DNA of 63,180 nt from Acanthamoeba sp. SK_2022b (lineage: Eukaryota; Discosea; Longamoebia; Acanthamoebidae): assembly GCA_027943245.1 (NCBI GenBank), contig JANDJZ010000270.1, positions 1 through 63,180 on the forward strand. The letters run 5' to 3'. A model generated the notes under the pieces. The model was not told the DNA's origin, made no database searches, and was given only the letters and a program-made list of their open reading frames with translations. The position numbers were made by a program, and so were the translations under genes. Below, in pieces: positions 12,668 through 23,954 of the stretch. Positions within the stretch are counted from its first letter, which is position 1; every line of letters begins with the position of its first letter.

Positions 12668-12844
12668 GGCGATCGATTAACTCTCGCTCGATGCAGGGCT
12701 GTCCGATCTGCCAGAACACAAGAAGCCTGTTCCCCCTCCCCCCATTCCACGCATAGCAACGATTTTTGCTCGGATTTTTTATGCGCTATTTCAAGTATGC
12801 GAATGACACAGGCAGCAGGGCTAACAAGAGGCCTTGCAGCAAGC
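12668..12844. other. Intergenic spacer / beta-adaptin promoter
   Basis: About 175 bases between the beta-adaptin start and the AIFM3-like stop, both on the minus strand. It should hold the beta-adaptin promoter and the AIFM3-like 3' UTR. No other gene seen. Confidence 0.5.
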
Positions 12845-15481
12845 TCAGAGGAGGGCCTTGAGGTCGGCGCTGCCGGCCTTCAGCTCGGTGGCCGAAGGCA
12901 TCTTGTCGTGCGCAAGCAGGTCGGCAGCAGCGGAGGCCAGCGGGTCCATACCTGCCAGGACGCCATCAGCCGACGCCGTTGCAACATTTTGCGCGCGCTT
13001 TGCGTGGGACCACGACGGTGAGGGCAAGTACCGAGAGCGGCGACGGCCAAGACCTTGCCCTGTCGGGCGTAGTAGGCGGCGAACTTGAGCTCGTCCGTGC
13101 TGCCGTGCACGATGACCTCGTCGAACGAGGTGGCGTGGCCGGCGTAGCGCACGCTCTTGCCAAACTGGACCGTCCAGAAGAACGGCACGATGTCGAACTG
13201 CTTCGTCTGCTTGCCCAGGAAGCTGCGAGCGACCGCTCGACCTGTGGCGCAGCACGCAGCGACAGGGCGGGGGCTATTAGCTTACGCGCATCAGGGAGGG
13301 AGGGAGAGAGCGAGTGGTGTACCCTGAGTCTGGGCCATGCCCCAGTGCTCCACTCGGACGGCCTCGCCGGTGAGGTGGTAGGGGTAGCGGGCCACGTCAC
13401 CAGCAGCCCAAAGGCCATCGGCAGCCTTCAGGAACTGAGCGCGCATTGATGGGAAAGAGGGGGGGGTAAGAATGTGCGCGCGCCATCGCGAAGAGGGGGG
13501 GGGGCAAACCTCGTTGACGACAATGCTCTGGTCGCGAGCCAGGTCGACGTTGCCCTTGATGAAGCCGGTGGCGGGGATGACGCCGGCGCCGATGACGACC
13601 ACATCGGCCTCGAGCACAGTGTCGTCGTTCAACACGACCGCGCTCACCTGGCCACGGGGGAGGAGAGCGAGAGAAAGGAGAGGAGAGGGTGTGAGCCGAA
13701 CCGAGTGCGCGGGCGGGAAGGGCGAGGCCCACGCTGGCGGCGTACCGAGCCCTCGCCCCTGAACTCCTTGGAGGTCTTGGACAGGTGGAACTTGACGCCC
13801 TTCGACTCGTGAAGCTGCGGACACGAGGAAGCCGACGACCCGTTAGACCCACATCGCGCATTGCGCGCATATTTTAGAAAACACAAATATATGAAAAAAT
13901 AAAGGAAATAAAATAAAATAATACAAAATGAAAAATCGAACCTTCTGAAGGGCGGCGCCCACTTCGGCGCCGAGAACGCGCTCGAAGGGGACCTTCTCCA
14001 TGCCCACCACGGTCACGCTCTTGGCCTTGGCAGCCAGCGTGGCGGCGACCTCCATGCCTGCGCGCACACGGATGCCCGAGCACGTGTCAGCCTTCATCAC
14101 GCCCTCCCGCCCGCGTGAGACGCACCAATGAACGAGGAGCCGATGATCACGAGGTTCTTGCCCTCGGCGTTGGCGGCGATGGCGTGGGCCTCCTCGGCGA
14201 CGCGCAGGCAGTAGATGTTGCCGAGGTCGGCGCCGGGGATCGCGAGGCGGCGGGGACTGCACGCACGCACGCACGCCCGTCAGACAATCGAGTCGACGAA
14301 AAAGAGATGAGGAGGAGGGGAGCACGTACTTGCCGCCAGTGGCGACCAGGCATCCGTCGTACTTGAACGTCTCGCCGCTGGCCAGAGCGACGGTCTTCTT
14401 CTCCACGTCCAGCTCGGTGACCTGCACGTGCCGTGTCGTGTCATGTCGTGTCTCAGAGGCCACGCGTCGCTGGCCAGAGCGCGGGTGATTTGGTGGTTGG
14501 GGGGGGGGGGGCAACGCACCTCCTTGCCGAGCAGGAGCTCGATGTTGCGTTCCTGGTAGAAGGACTCGGGGCGCAGGAGGATGCTCTCGGTCTTGGCCGT
14601 CATGGCCTTGCTGAGCTTGATTCTGTCGTACGGCAAGTCGTGCTCCCTGCCGATGAGCACGATGCGGCCTGCGCCAGGAGAAACGCGCGCGCGCGCGCGG
14701 TCAGCCGACTGCACGCTCCTCCGGAACGCGCGCGCGTGTGCGTGCGATCGTACCGGTGAAGCCCTCATCGCGCAGCGTCTCAGCGGCAGCCTGGCCAGCA
14801 GCGCCTGCGGCCAACAGACAACCACGCACACGTCAGCATTCTCGTGGAGTTGGTGAGAGCGCTCGATTGAGTGAAGATGGCAGTACCGGCGCCGATGATG
14901 ACGAAGAGGCGGGTGTCGGCCGCGCTGCAGGAGCCCACGCGCGGGACACGCTTCCACACCTTGAGCTCGCCGACGGGAGCGGCCACGATCACGTCGTCGC
15001 CCTCCACCCGCACCTTGAAGGAGTGAACGGAGTCGAGGCCGGGGCTGTCCTCGATGTCGCCGGTCGAGGTGTTGAAGCAGGCCCCGTGCCACGGGCAGCG
15101 GACTCGGCCGTTGCACAGGGTCTTTGTAACACAAAGGAAAATGAATAAATAAATAATTCGAACAATAAATCGAATTTGTAAATATATATATTTGAATAAT
15201 AATTAAAAATGTAGTTGCGTACCCCGTCTTTCAGAGGAGCGCCGTAGTGCGTGCATTTGTTTCCGATGGCCTTGAATTCGTTGTGCTCCTTGACGAGCAG
15301 AACCTTGCCGGCCTCGCCCAGCGCTACTTCCCTCATCCTAGTGCAGATAGGAAATAAAAAGTTGTATCAACATTTGGCGTGCACAGAAAAACAAGAACGG
15401 AGGTGAGGCCGAAGCGTACTCGCCATTCTTGAGATCGCTAACCTTGGCCACCACCGCCTCCACGATTTGGTTGTCTTCCAT
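12845..15481 (-). CDS. AIFM3: Apoptosis-inducing factor 3-like Rieske / pyridine-nucleotide oxidoreductase
   Basis: A flavoprotein oxidoreductase with an N-terminal Rieske [2Fe-2S] domain. From ATG 15481 the first exons read MEDNQIVEAVVAKVSDLKNG, then the Rieske ligands CTHYGAPL and, in the next exon, RCPWHGACFNTSTGD (Cys-x-His ... Cys-x2-His). A dinucleotide-binding region follows (LFVIIGAG, with RIVLIGREHDLPYDRIKLSK), then YDGCLVATGGK, a second NAD(P)H-binding segment (NLVIIGSS-type with SVTVVGMEKVPFERVLG), and DVVVIGAGVIPATGF. The final exons hold GLWAAGDVARYPYHLTG and a C-terminal reductase-type domain. It ends at 12845-12847. This domain order is that of AIFM3/AIFL and of bacterial Rieske-FAD reductases. 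Mitochondrial targeting is not evident from the N-terminus; whether it acts in cell death is unknown. Confidence 0.92.
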
Positions 15482-15589
15482 TGCTCGCGAACAGGTTACA
15501 GGGCCAAAGCTTGCCGAGGTGGTTTGCAGTTGCGTATGCCGATATCGCCTCTAGCTTTTCCTTGCCATTTTCACAAACGACCCTAATGT
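15482..15589. other. Spacer between AIFM3-like start and LINE
   Basis: About 110 bases upstream of the AIFM3-like ATG. It should contain that gene's promoter. The LINE begins near its distal edge, so the element may lie in or next to the promoter. Confidence 0.4.
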
Positions 15590-15592
15590 GTC

Positions 15593-17811
15593 ATGTCGAC
15601 AATCCATTCACGAAAAAAGCGGTGTTCCATTATTGAGGGTGGACCGAAGGAGACGCGAGGGATGCAGGAGAACACGATCAACAACATCAGTAAGGGTACC
15701 CCCCCGGACCACTACAATAAAAAGGCTACGAGCAGTTACCAAACGCTCGCCGAAGTCCCCATACTTCTTGAGGCCATGCACGCGCATCTTACAAATCCCC
15801 GAAGACATAGCTCCCTCCCGGCTACGAACAGCCGAAAACCGTTCGCCCAAGGCACCAGCCCTACGCCTTGTAATGCAGATCTTTCAAACTCCACAGTAAA
15901 TACAACGATAATCACCCCTCCTACAAATTCCACCCATCCAAATGAAAACCCACGAAAAAGAAATCAACCAACACGGCGTACAAACCACCGGAACCAACGG
16001 CAGCCCCCAACGTTGGACCACCAAGTCCCCGACTCCACACGATGCGACTCAACCCAAGGCATTCTCAATGAAAAAAAAGGAATAAATACATCACCCGCTA
16101 AAAAATGCCACAACAAAAGGCCACACCCCAACTTCAGGAAAACGGACGCAGTAAGCACCAACCACCACCATACAGCCTTCAGAACACACGCTGCCATGAC
16201 ACAAGACCCATCCAGAGCACAGGCCATGGTCGCAACAATACTGCAGCCACTACACCCGCCCAACCAATCGTGCGCGCCTGCTCCATCTCCCCCACTGGAG
16301 CACAGAACAAGCAAACCCAAACACTACGTGACTGTAAGAAACACCACAGGATACGTCCCAATAAAGCCAAAAGTCCCACTTTCACTATACGACACACCCC
16401 AATTAGGGCACCCCCCCCAAACCCACAACAACAAATGGAAACCCTGAAAAAACAGAGCCAGCCGGACCTCAAGACCTGGCCAATGGGAATAACCATGGCC
16501 GGTAAGCTAACAACCAGCCAATACCAATGCAAGATAATCCCAGGAGACACAATCTCCCAAGCCAGCAAGGTCTGGAAAAAACCGTGCCACTCTGGTGTAG
16601 TTGCCATTGGCCCAAAGGATGGACCAATAGCACAAAAGAGAGCAAGTACTTATACCGGACCAACATACCTCACCAAACCTGCACCCAACCCAGGACCTGC
16701 TCACCAACACCACATGGACGCCCCCAACACCAAGCGCAAACAAGCCAGCTCCACTGAGCAGCCCAACCGCCGGATCGTCAGTGACGATGAGGACACCGAC
16801 CAGTTGGAAGAGCTTGACAGCGACTCTGACTGTGAGGAGGGAGACCGCCGCAACAGCCTCACCAAGAGAGACACCATCCTCATCGAAGACCTCCAGCCAG
16901 CCGACTACGCCGATGCAGTGGCCAAAATACAGGCCATCGGGATAGAAGTCACACAAGACGACCTCCCATACAACACGGCCACAGCGACTATGGCCCTCAA
17001 CATCCCAGCCAGCGAAGTCAAGGAAACGACCAAGCTCCTGGCGGCCAGATGGACAGCACCAGGCAAGCTCTCAGTTGGACGCTTCCTCTTGGCTGGCAAC
17101 CAAATCAAGCTGGCAATACGGGCTAGCTGACTTTGCCAACCGACGTGGCATCAACCTCGATGGTAACTCAGTGACCATAACCATGGCCGTACCAGGTGTA
17201 TGGACAGTCACCCTGGAAGACGCCGAGCTGGCTGGGAAACTGTGTGCGCTCTACAAGCTAGTCCTCTTTGGAAAGGAACTCAGTATTGGACCCTGGAAGG
17301 ATAACTTCAAGCAGGGAGAACATCGAGTATACGTGACAGGCATAGCAGAAACTACCTCCAGACATGGGGTACTCGAATACTTTCGTAAGAAGTGTGGTGA
17401 AATCACCGATCACCACTATGGCAAGCTCCTGGACGGCAGAATGGCTCCCTGGGCGACCATACAGTTCAAGACTGCAAGCAGCCTTGCCAAAGCCCTTGAA
17501 ATGAACAGTACGGACCACCACTACCTGTACAATAAACCACAACATCACAGTCTAACACACTACAATACCCAGACCGCAAACGCTTTAACGGGAGCTACCT
17601 TCTGGTTAGTAAGGCAAGAACAGAAGAAGAGAGAGAAGCAGACCTCAAGCGCCAGAATGGAGCAGCAGCCAGACAATCAGCAAGGATCGCAGCCCAGCAG
17701 GCTAGAGTCCAGCGTCAAGCCAACAAGAGGGCCAGCAACGCTGCAGCCATGGCCAAGTACATGCAAAACGCACATCTACTGTCGCAGAACTTCCCAAGAC
17801 AGAACTAGCAA
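15593..17811 (+). pseudogene. LINE ORF1 (RRM-containing nucleic-acid-binding protein), frameshifted
   Basis: Three overlapping frames (15593-16447, 16105-17130, 17075 onward) together carry a Lys/Pro/Asn/Thr-rich basic N-terminus, an acidic stretch (SDDEDTDQLEELDSDSDCEE near 16780-16840) and a central domain. An RRM-like fold lies near 17310-17510: VYVTGI as RNP2-like and APWATIQF as RNP1-like. A further frame change leads to an Arg/Ala/Gln-rich coiled tail ending TAG near 17811. Such proteins bind the element RNA. At least two frame changes are needed to read through. These could be decay or, less likely, programmed shifts. Confidence 0.6.
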
Positions 17812-18359
17812 GCCACCACAAGCGGGACACCCCCTGAACCAGACTACCACCAAGGCTATACCCCACCCCACGCACTTGAACAGGTGGCATAACGGCTGGC
17901 TGCTCCCCATAATAATGTTAATCCTTGGGCTACCGATGATCACAGCAGACCTCAACTGTGTAACACCAAATAAAGCCCAACTTAACAAGACACAGCATCT
18001 TAACATTCTATACCAGTGGAAGGAAATACAAGGGTACGTAAGTAGGGTCCCCGTTGTTATCTGGACACGCCCAAAGAAAAGAACAGCAAGAAAACAGCCC
18101 CATGCACTCACACATGGCCGCCGTAACCCAACGAAACTCAAACAACTCCTGGCTCTGCTGCTACCATACCCGCTCCACCATACCCTACCCACAACAAACC
18201 ACCAGACCAACACAAGCTACACAACACGCACAGATATCAGATGGTGGCTGGCCGCTGCAACCCTAAGCCTACTCCTCCTGCATATCCCGGTGGCAGAGGC
18301 AACTAGTACAAGCGGCACAGCAGCCAGTACACACAACACAGCAAACTGATAATAGCGCA

Positions 18360-18950
18360 CAGGTAGGGGAGTTCACGCCAGTTTTTTCTGATGTTTACCA
18401 ATTGGTCATCAACAACGCAGGGCGAGACATCAACATATACAACATATACACCCCCTCTGGGAGTGAAGCCAAAAACAACCGATTTATATGCGAGCACATT
18501 AAAGACATAGTAGACAACACTAGCAACAAGACCCCATTAGCCCTGATAGGAGATTGGAACACAACATTAGCGCCAGGCGATAAATGGACCAATTATGGAT
18601 CCACACGCCGCCAAAAGCAATCAAAGCAATTCAAAACCTTGTTGATACCAATAGGGTGAAGGATATCGGTCCCGACCAACTACAACAAACCCTGCATAGA
18701 AAAGTCAATAGTAGCACTCCTGGAACACCATGACACCTTAACCAAAACAATAAAAAAAGACCACAAAAACATGGACAACAAAAACATGCGCCAATATACA
18801 CACAACCTCATAGAAGCAGGACACGCCAACCCCAGAGAGTTCTGGAGACTACTCGGGATAAAGAAACGCGCCCAACACACCATCAAAGCAGTCAGGAGAG
18901 TAATCAACGGCACCGCACAATATGACAGACGAAAACACAATAAAATCTGA
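18360..18950 (+). pseudogene. LINE ORF2 5' part: APE-type endonuclease remnant
   Basis: One frame carries LVINNAGRDINIYNIYTPSG and LIGDWNTTLAPGDKW. The latter matches the G-D-(F/W)-N-x(3-4)-L motif of apurinic/apyrimidinic-type LINE endonucleases. The domain then stops at TGA 18657-18659, and the next stretch (TKTIKKDHKNMDNK...NPREFWRLLGIKKRA) corresponds to the linker before RT. The C-terminal half of the endonuclease seems deleted. One base of frame change near 18925 separates the linker from the open RT frame. Confidence 0.6.
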
Positions 18951-21900
18951 ATTTGCTAAATGGTGGGGCTCACTCTTCACACATACACCAGACCAGCAAG
19001 GCCCAGAACCATGGATACAGCACATCAAAAAAATCAGTACAGAACAAGATGAGCTCCTTAGCAATAACATCACTGAGAAAGAAGTAAGAGACGCCATTAA
19101 AAAAATGAGGAATACGACACCTGGGACAGATGGAATACCAGCAGCTGTGCTAAAGGCCCTGCCTGACAGACACATAGAAACACTAACCCACATATTCAAC
19201 AAGTGCCTGAGTGGAGACGAAATACCTGATAGCTGGAACGAAGCAGCAATCACACTAATATACAAAGAAGGGGACAAGGCACACCCTGGTAACTATAGGC
19301 CCATCACACTACTACAGGTACAATATAAACTCTATACCAACATCCTCACAGCCAGACTATACAAAGCCTTCAACGATACGACCCTGAGCAAGCTGCAAAG
19401 TGGGTTCAGGCCAGGACACTCCAGCCAAGACTGCATCAGAGCCCTAACAGATGCAATAGAAGACAGTCTACAACATGATAAGGAGATACACCTAGCATAC
19501 ATAGACTTAAGCAAAGCCTATGATAGTGTCTCACATGAGGCACTGCTCAAAGTACTGGCGCTCCATGGGGTAAACAGCAACTTCATCAAAGCTATAGCCA
19601 ACATATACAGACACAGCACAGTACAGTTAAAAATCAACAACAGCCTCACCCAAAAAATCCCATACTCCAAAGGAGTCCGACAAGGTGATGGCCTCTCACC
19701 ACTCCTCTTCATCATCTTCCTCAACCCACTGATCAAATGGATAGAAAATGACAACACAGCAGGATACACCTTCACCAACCAGCTCAAACTAGCCCTGCTG
19801 GCATACTGTGATGACATAGTACTGCTAGGCCGTAACAAAACTGACATAGACCACACCTTTAACAAACTAATACAGTACTACGATCACCACAACTTACAGA
19901 TCAACACCAGTAAATCAGGTTACACCACCAATGCCACCAACCAGGCGTATAACCTCAAATATCACAACGACCACATCAGTAAAATAGGTCCAAATGAACA
20001 CTACAAATACCTTGGCATCTGGATCAGCCTCACACTCAACTGGGACAAGCAAATAAACGATACAAAAAACAAAGCCATGGCCTGCCTGGCTATGCTGAAA
20101 CACAAGCGCCTACCAGCGGATCTCATGGCCACAGTACTCAACGCCACAGTGACAGCAGTGGTGGCCTACAGCCTACATGCTGTCCCCTACAGAGAAGAAA
20201 CCCTACAATCCATCAACACACAAATGGTGAACGCCCTTAAACACAGACTGGGACTACCCAGGAGATATGACAATGAGCCCATATACCTGGACACAGAAGA
20301 AGGCGGACTAGGGCTCACCAACCTCCTCACCAAGGCCCAATACATTGACGCCAGCACCACCACCAACATGCTCAATGCCAACACAATAGCCACAGACACA
20401 ATCCTGGCGAGCATGGTCAACTTACCCACCCCCATTAATACTCTGGGCAGATGGCACACGGTCCTACAAGCAGTAGAGATCACACCCATTGTCAACCTGA
20501 TAGACCCCAACTCCCTACATGTGGGTTGTAGCAGCACCAATAACATTGTCTACAAACTCTACAAGCTGGGCATCACAAAGTGGGAGATGCTGCCCCAGGA
20601 CCCTGAACTACTGAGGAAGTACTGCGAAACGGCATGCCTACCAAGCAAACCAAGCAGCACAGATATCAGAGAGCTTGTTACTAAACAACAAGCCATAACA
20701 ATAAATAACATCCAAGGGCGCACATCCAAACAGCCCAAACCAGTTACAACCATGCTCGAACTCACTGAGACAGAAGGCTACACCACCATGAACTATGCCA
20801 CTAACACCCTAAGGATGTGGACAGATGGAGGGCACAAGGATGGCACCTCAACAGCTGCAGTGTATGCAGGAAACCACCCACTACTCCAAAGGAAAATACT
20901 CATTACACAAGGAGGGTCCTCCTTTATTGGAGAACTCGTAGCCATACTTGTAGCCCTGCAAATGGCCCCCACAGGTGTCAACCTGGAAATTGTCACTGAC
21001 TGCACCAGTGCCATAACAGCCATAGAGAACTTCGACCAATGGAAAAAAGGGCAACAGGCCAACACTGATGGACGCAGCATTATCAGAGCTGCCCTCCTGC
21101 TCCTCAGAGAAAGAAGGGAGGCCAAACTACTCACCCACTTTACATACATACCAAGCCACATTGAAGAAAAAACAGCCAAGTACAAGACCATAGGAGGGAA
21201 CACACTCACCAAATGGAATGACAAGATTAAAGCCATCAAAGAATGGCATGGCGCAGACTTCCACAGCCTGACAGCTGGCAACATAGCAGCAGACCGCCTG
21301 GCCACAGAGGCAAGGACAAACCCCACTACCACATACCATAGAAACTGCTCTACATCAATGGACAACGTAGTACTGGCCAACAAAGACGGAGACATCGTTG
21401 AAACAGGACTCAAGGAGACCGTCTACAAAGCACACGCAAACAAAAGAAGGGGTAAACAGCAGGCACGAAAGTCAAGAGGGGAATACCTACGCAACAAAGA
21501 CACTGACTACACCAACTCGGTGGTACCCAGCACTGAAGAAGATCGCGGACTCAACCTATGGGCATACAAAGCAAGACTCAAGTCCCAAGCCCCAAATGCG
21601 GAAAGCATGCATCTCTACTGGGACAGGACGGACAGTGAAGGAGTGTGGGTGGCCAAAACCGAACCAGAAGGGCCGCACGCAGAATCATGGCGCATCAACA
21701 AAATGGTACATAGCACTCAGGAATGCCCCCTTTGCACCAGTGACAAAATCTGCGGGGCAGACACAGCCATCCTATACAGAGAGGCAGCGAGGCCAGGACG
21801 CAAAGACATGCACCACCACATCTACACAGAATGCCCAGCCACGCAACACATACGCGACGCCCGCGACCAAGAAATAACCTGCCACATCTTAGAAGTATCC

Positions 21901-22212
21901 TCCAACAAACTGATGGACCACAGCGACATCACCCTATGGTTCGGGAAAACTCAGGCCGACGCAGCTAAACTAACTGGCCCAAGCGCGCAACTCGCCCGGT
22001 ACAACGGGAACATGGGAGCACTGGGGTACTGCCCGCGGGCGCTGAAAGAAGCATTACACACATGGGGAGTGCCTAGCGACTCCACCAAAGAGTGCATCCG
22101 CAGCGTACTTAACATAGCCTGCCGACACGCCAGGGACATGTGGAACACGCGACGAGCAGGCATCACAGCGAGCAGAAAAGTCGCCCGGAACACCCTTAAA
22201 GGCATAACATAA
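18922..22212 (+). CDS. LINE ORF2: reverse transcriptase, RNase H and Cys/His motif
   Basis: A 1096-codon open frame. RT blocks: NYRPITLLQVQYKLYTNILTARL, LQSGFRPGHSSQDCIRAL, AYIDLSKAYDSVSH, GVRQGDGLSPLLF and AYCDDIVLL (catalytic YCDD at 19804-19815, where LINEs usually have YADD). RNase H follows from about 20815: MWTDGGHKDG (first Asp), GELVAILVAL (Glu), IVTDCTSAI (Asp) and GNIAADRLA (last Asp). A C-terminal cluster CPLCTSDKIC ... HHHIYTEC looks like a zinc-binding knuckle. The frame continues in from upstream ORF2 sequence, so the true protein start is not this ATG. All catalytic residues are present, so the enzyme could still be active if translated. Confidence 0.9.
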   Translation: MTDENTIKSEFAKWWGSLFTHTPDQQGPEPWIQHIKKISTEQDELLSNNITEKEVRDAIKKMRNTTPGTDGIPAAVLKALPDRHIETLTHIFNKCLSGDEIPDSWNEAAITLIYKEGDKAHPGNYRPITLLQVQYKLYTNILTARLYKAFNDTTLSKLQSGFRPGHSSQDCIRALTDAIEDSLQHDKEIHLAYIDLSKAYDSVSHEALLKVLALHGVNSNFIKAIANIYRHSTVQLKINNSLTQKIPYSKGVRQGDGLSPLLFIIFLNPLIKWIENDNTAGYTFTNQLKLALLAYCDDIVLLGRNKTDIDHTFNKLIQYYDHHNLQINTSKSGYTTNATNQAYNLKYHNDHISKIGPNEHYKYLGIWISLTLNWDKQINDTKNKAMACLAMLKHKRLPADLMATVLNATVTAVVAYSLHAVPYREETLQSINTQMVNALKHRLGLPRRYDNEPIYLDTEEGGLGLTNLLTKAQYIDASTTTNMLNANTIATDTILASMVNLPTPINTLGRWHTVLQAVEITPIVNLIDPNSLHVGCSSTNNIVYKLYKLGITKWEMLPQDPELLRKYCETACLPSKPSSTDIRELVTKQQAITINNIQGRTSKQPKPVTTMLELTETEGYTTMNYATNTLRMWTDGGHKDGTSTAAVYAGNHPLLQRKILITQGGSSFIGELVAILVALQMAPTGVNLEIVTDCTSAITAIENFDQWKKGQQANTDGRSIIRAALLLLRERREAKLLTHFTYIPSHIEEKTAKYKTIGGNTLTKWNDKIKAIKEWHGADFHSLTAGNIAADRLATEARTNPTTTYHRNCSTSMDNVVLANKDGDIVETGLKETVYKAHANKRRGKQQARKSRGEYLRNKDTDYTNSVVPSTEEDRGLNLWAYKARLKSQAPNAESMHLYWDRTDSEGVWVAKTEPEGPHAESWRINKMVHSTQECPLCTSDKICGADTAILYREAARPGRKDMHHHIYTECPATQHIRDARDQEITCHILEVSSNKLMDHSDITLWFGKTQADAAKLTGPSAQLARYNGNMGALGYCPRALKEALHTWGVPSDSTKECIRSVLNIACRHARDMWNTRRAGITASRKVARNTLKGIT

Positions 22213-22228
22213 AGGCCAGGAAAAAAAA

Positions 22229-22282
22229 GGACGCAGGGAGGGGGCCTACGCCCTAGACCCCAAACGGGGCTCCTCCCTGTCC
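22229..22282 (+). other. LINE 3' UTR hairpin
   Basis: GGACGCAGGGAGG (22229-22241) pairs with CCTCCCTGTCC (22272-22282), leaving a 2-base bulge. Inside are two small stems, GGGC-loop-GCCC and CCCC-AAAC-GGGG. This sits just before the terminal repeat. In several LINE families a 3' stem-loop is what the RT recognises to prime on its own RNA. Confidence 0.7.
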
Positions 22283-22288
22283 GCATAA

Positions 22289-22309
22289 ACTACTACTACT
22301 ACTACTACT
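22289..22309 (+). repeat. (ACT)n terminal tail of the LINE
   Basis: Seven ACT units directly follow the 3' hairpin in place of a poly(A) tail. Confidence 0.8.
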
Positions 22310-22847
22310 GTGAGCTGGAGTTACAATGGCCAATTATGCTGCAGTGAGTGGTACCTTGGAAATAATCAAAAAAATGGGGGTAATCTTTGGTGTAACAAAC
22401 ATAAGCCAACAAAACCTGGTGGAGGGGGTGAGGGCTACTTGTCAATTAGCATTTGTCTCAGCTCACTATGGACAAGCAGATCCAAGAACAAGTAACCTTG
22501 TGAATGCCACTGACCACACACATACACAATTAGATTCAATGACTGCAAAAAATATCCTGAGAATTTTCAGGCCAACTTGCATCTCATGCAATTGGCTCTG
22601 TTCTTGTATGTGGCTTCTCATTCCACCCCAACTCTGGTGTCCTTGCCACCAGTCAAACATGGCACACAGCACATGTTGATGTACACCTTGCCCACTTTGA
22701 GAAAGAGGCATTCTACTAAGTCAATGCATGCATGTACTTCAGAAGGCAGAGGGCAAACAGCAGCCAAAAAGAAGCCACTGCTCATGGTATGAATTCTTGT
22801 AAAATCATTGGATATAAATTCTTGTAAAATTAGCAGTAATGCAGCAG

Positions 22848-23355
22848 TGCTCATGCACCTCTGTCACCACAAAAATGCCCACCATCTGGGCATGTATGCT
22901 TACACAATGCTCATGCACCTGCTTCACCACAAAAATGCCTGCCATCTGGTCAAGTGTGGGCATGTGATGTTGACTTCTTGGCATTTCCGTCTGCTCTACC
23001 ATCGTGTATGCATACACGGTGCTCATGCACCACCTTTACCATAAAAATGCTTGCTCTCTGGTCCTGTGTGAGCATGTTATGTTTATGGTCTTCTTGGCAT
23101 TTCTCTTTGCTCTTCCCTCACATATGCATACGTGATGCTCATGCACCTCCTTCACCACAAAGTAGCCTGCATTTTGGTCATGTGTGGGGATGTGATGTTG
23201 GAGGTCTTCATGACATTAAGCTTGCTATACCATCGCATATGCGCACACGATGCTCATGCACCTTCTTACCCACAATTACACCCTCTATGTTGTCATGTTT
23301 GGGCATGTGTTGTGGGTGATCTTGGTGCCATTTTGGCTTGCAATACCATCACAAA
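22848..23355 (+). repeat. Left arm of large inverted duplication (tandem ~117-bp units)
   Basis: Degenerate tandem units each begin TGCTCATGCACC, at about 22,851, 22,908, 23,020, 23,138 and 23,253. They continue with a motif like CACAAAAATGCCTGCCATC, then CTTCTTGGCATTTC. The period of about 113-118 bases holds for all but the first, short unit. Confidence 0.8.
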
Positions 23356-23954
23356 AGTATGCAAAGTTCACCAGCACTGCCTTGATGTTGTAATCCCATC
23401 CATGGGCACTGGGTGACAACACACCCTTGCCAATTCAAGCTTTACTCCCAAGCCTGTTGCCTGAGACCACTGCCCAGGCACATGCACAGCCTTGGCATGA
23501 TGTCATCCTGCTCATACATAGTCCTAATTCACCTCTGCACACATAGATGACAGTGCATCCAATACATCATCTGAGCAAGTACACGCATAACTCAATATCT
23601 TCCATTTTTAAGTTGTTTTTTCATTGCGTACTCCTACACGGTCCTAAAGTGCTCCTTTACCTACATCAAACTGTCCATTTCCTTTGTTCTGGTGCCAATA
23701 TAAAGCTATTTTATGTCCAAAGTGTTGACATTCAGCTGGTGGCACGATGACAGCTCATGAGAAAAAACCCCATTCCCCACAGCCACCCAATGTCCTGTTA
23801 TTCTGTTGTTCACAGCTTTGCTGTGCTTGCAGGATGATTTGTGCAAGGGCAGCTGATAGGGCTTGATTTCTTATTGACCGAAAAGCAGTTGGTTGTCATG
23901 TGTATCACCTGGCTTGCTGATGCAGGTTGTGCAATTATCATTCTGCACATATGT

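Larger units (their letters stand above)
15590..22309 (+). mobile_element. Non-LTR retrotransposon (LINE) with RRM ORF1, APE-type EN remnant, RT and RNase H
   Basis: Sequence style changes sharply at about 15.6 kb: the + strand becomes rich in A and C and no spliced host gene is seen. The order of parts is ORF1 with an RRM and a basic coiled tail, an apurinic-type endonuclease fragment, RT, RNase H, a Cys/His motif, a 3' hairpin and an (ACT)n tail. This is the layout of RNase H-bearing LINEs of the I/Ingi-like kind; the exact clade needs a tree. ORF1 and the endonuclease are frameshifted, so this copy looks non-functional, yet the RT-RNase H frame is open for 1096 codons. The 5' boundary is approximate, and I could not identify a target-site duplication. 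Confidence 0.9.

Noticed and set aside
15593..22212. Viral or giant-virus insertion as the source of the A/C-rich block
   Set aside because: The order RRM ORF1, endonuclease, RT, RNase H and 3' hairpin fits a LINE fully; no capsid or viral replication genes are seen.
22326..22679. 117-codon open frame with ATG after the LINE
   Set aside because: No recognisable motif, no sign of splicing or codon bias, and it lies in gene-poor repetitive DNA. Length alone is not support.
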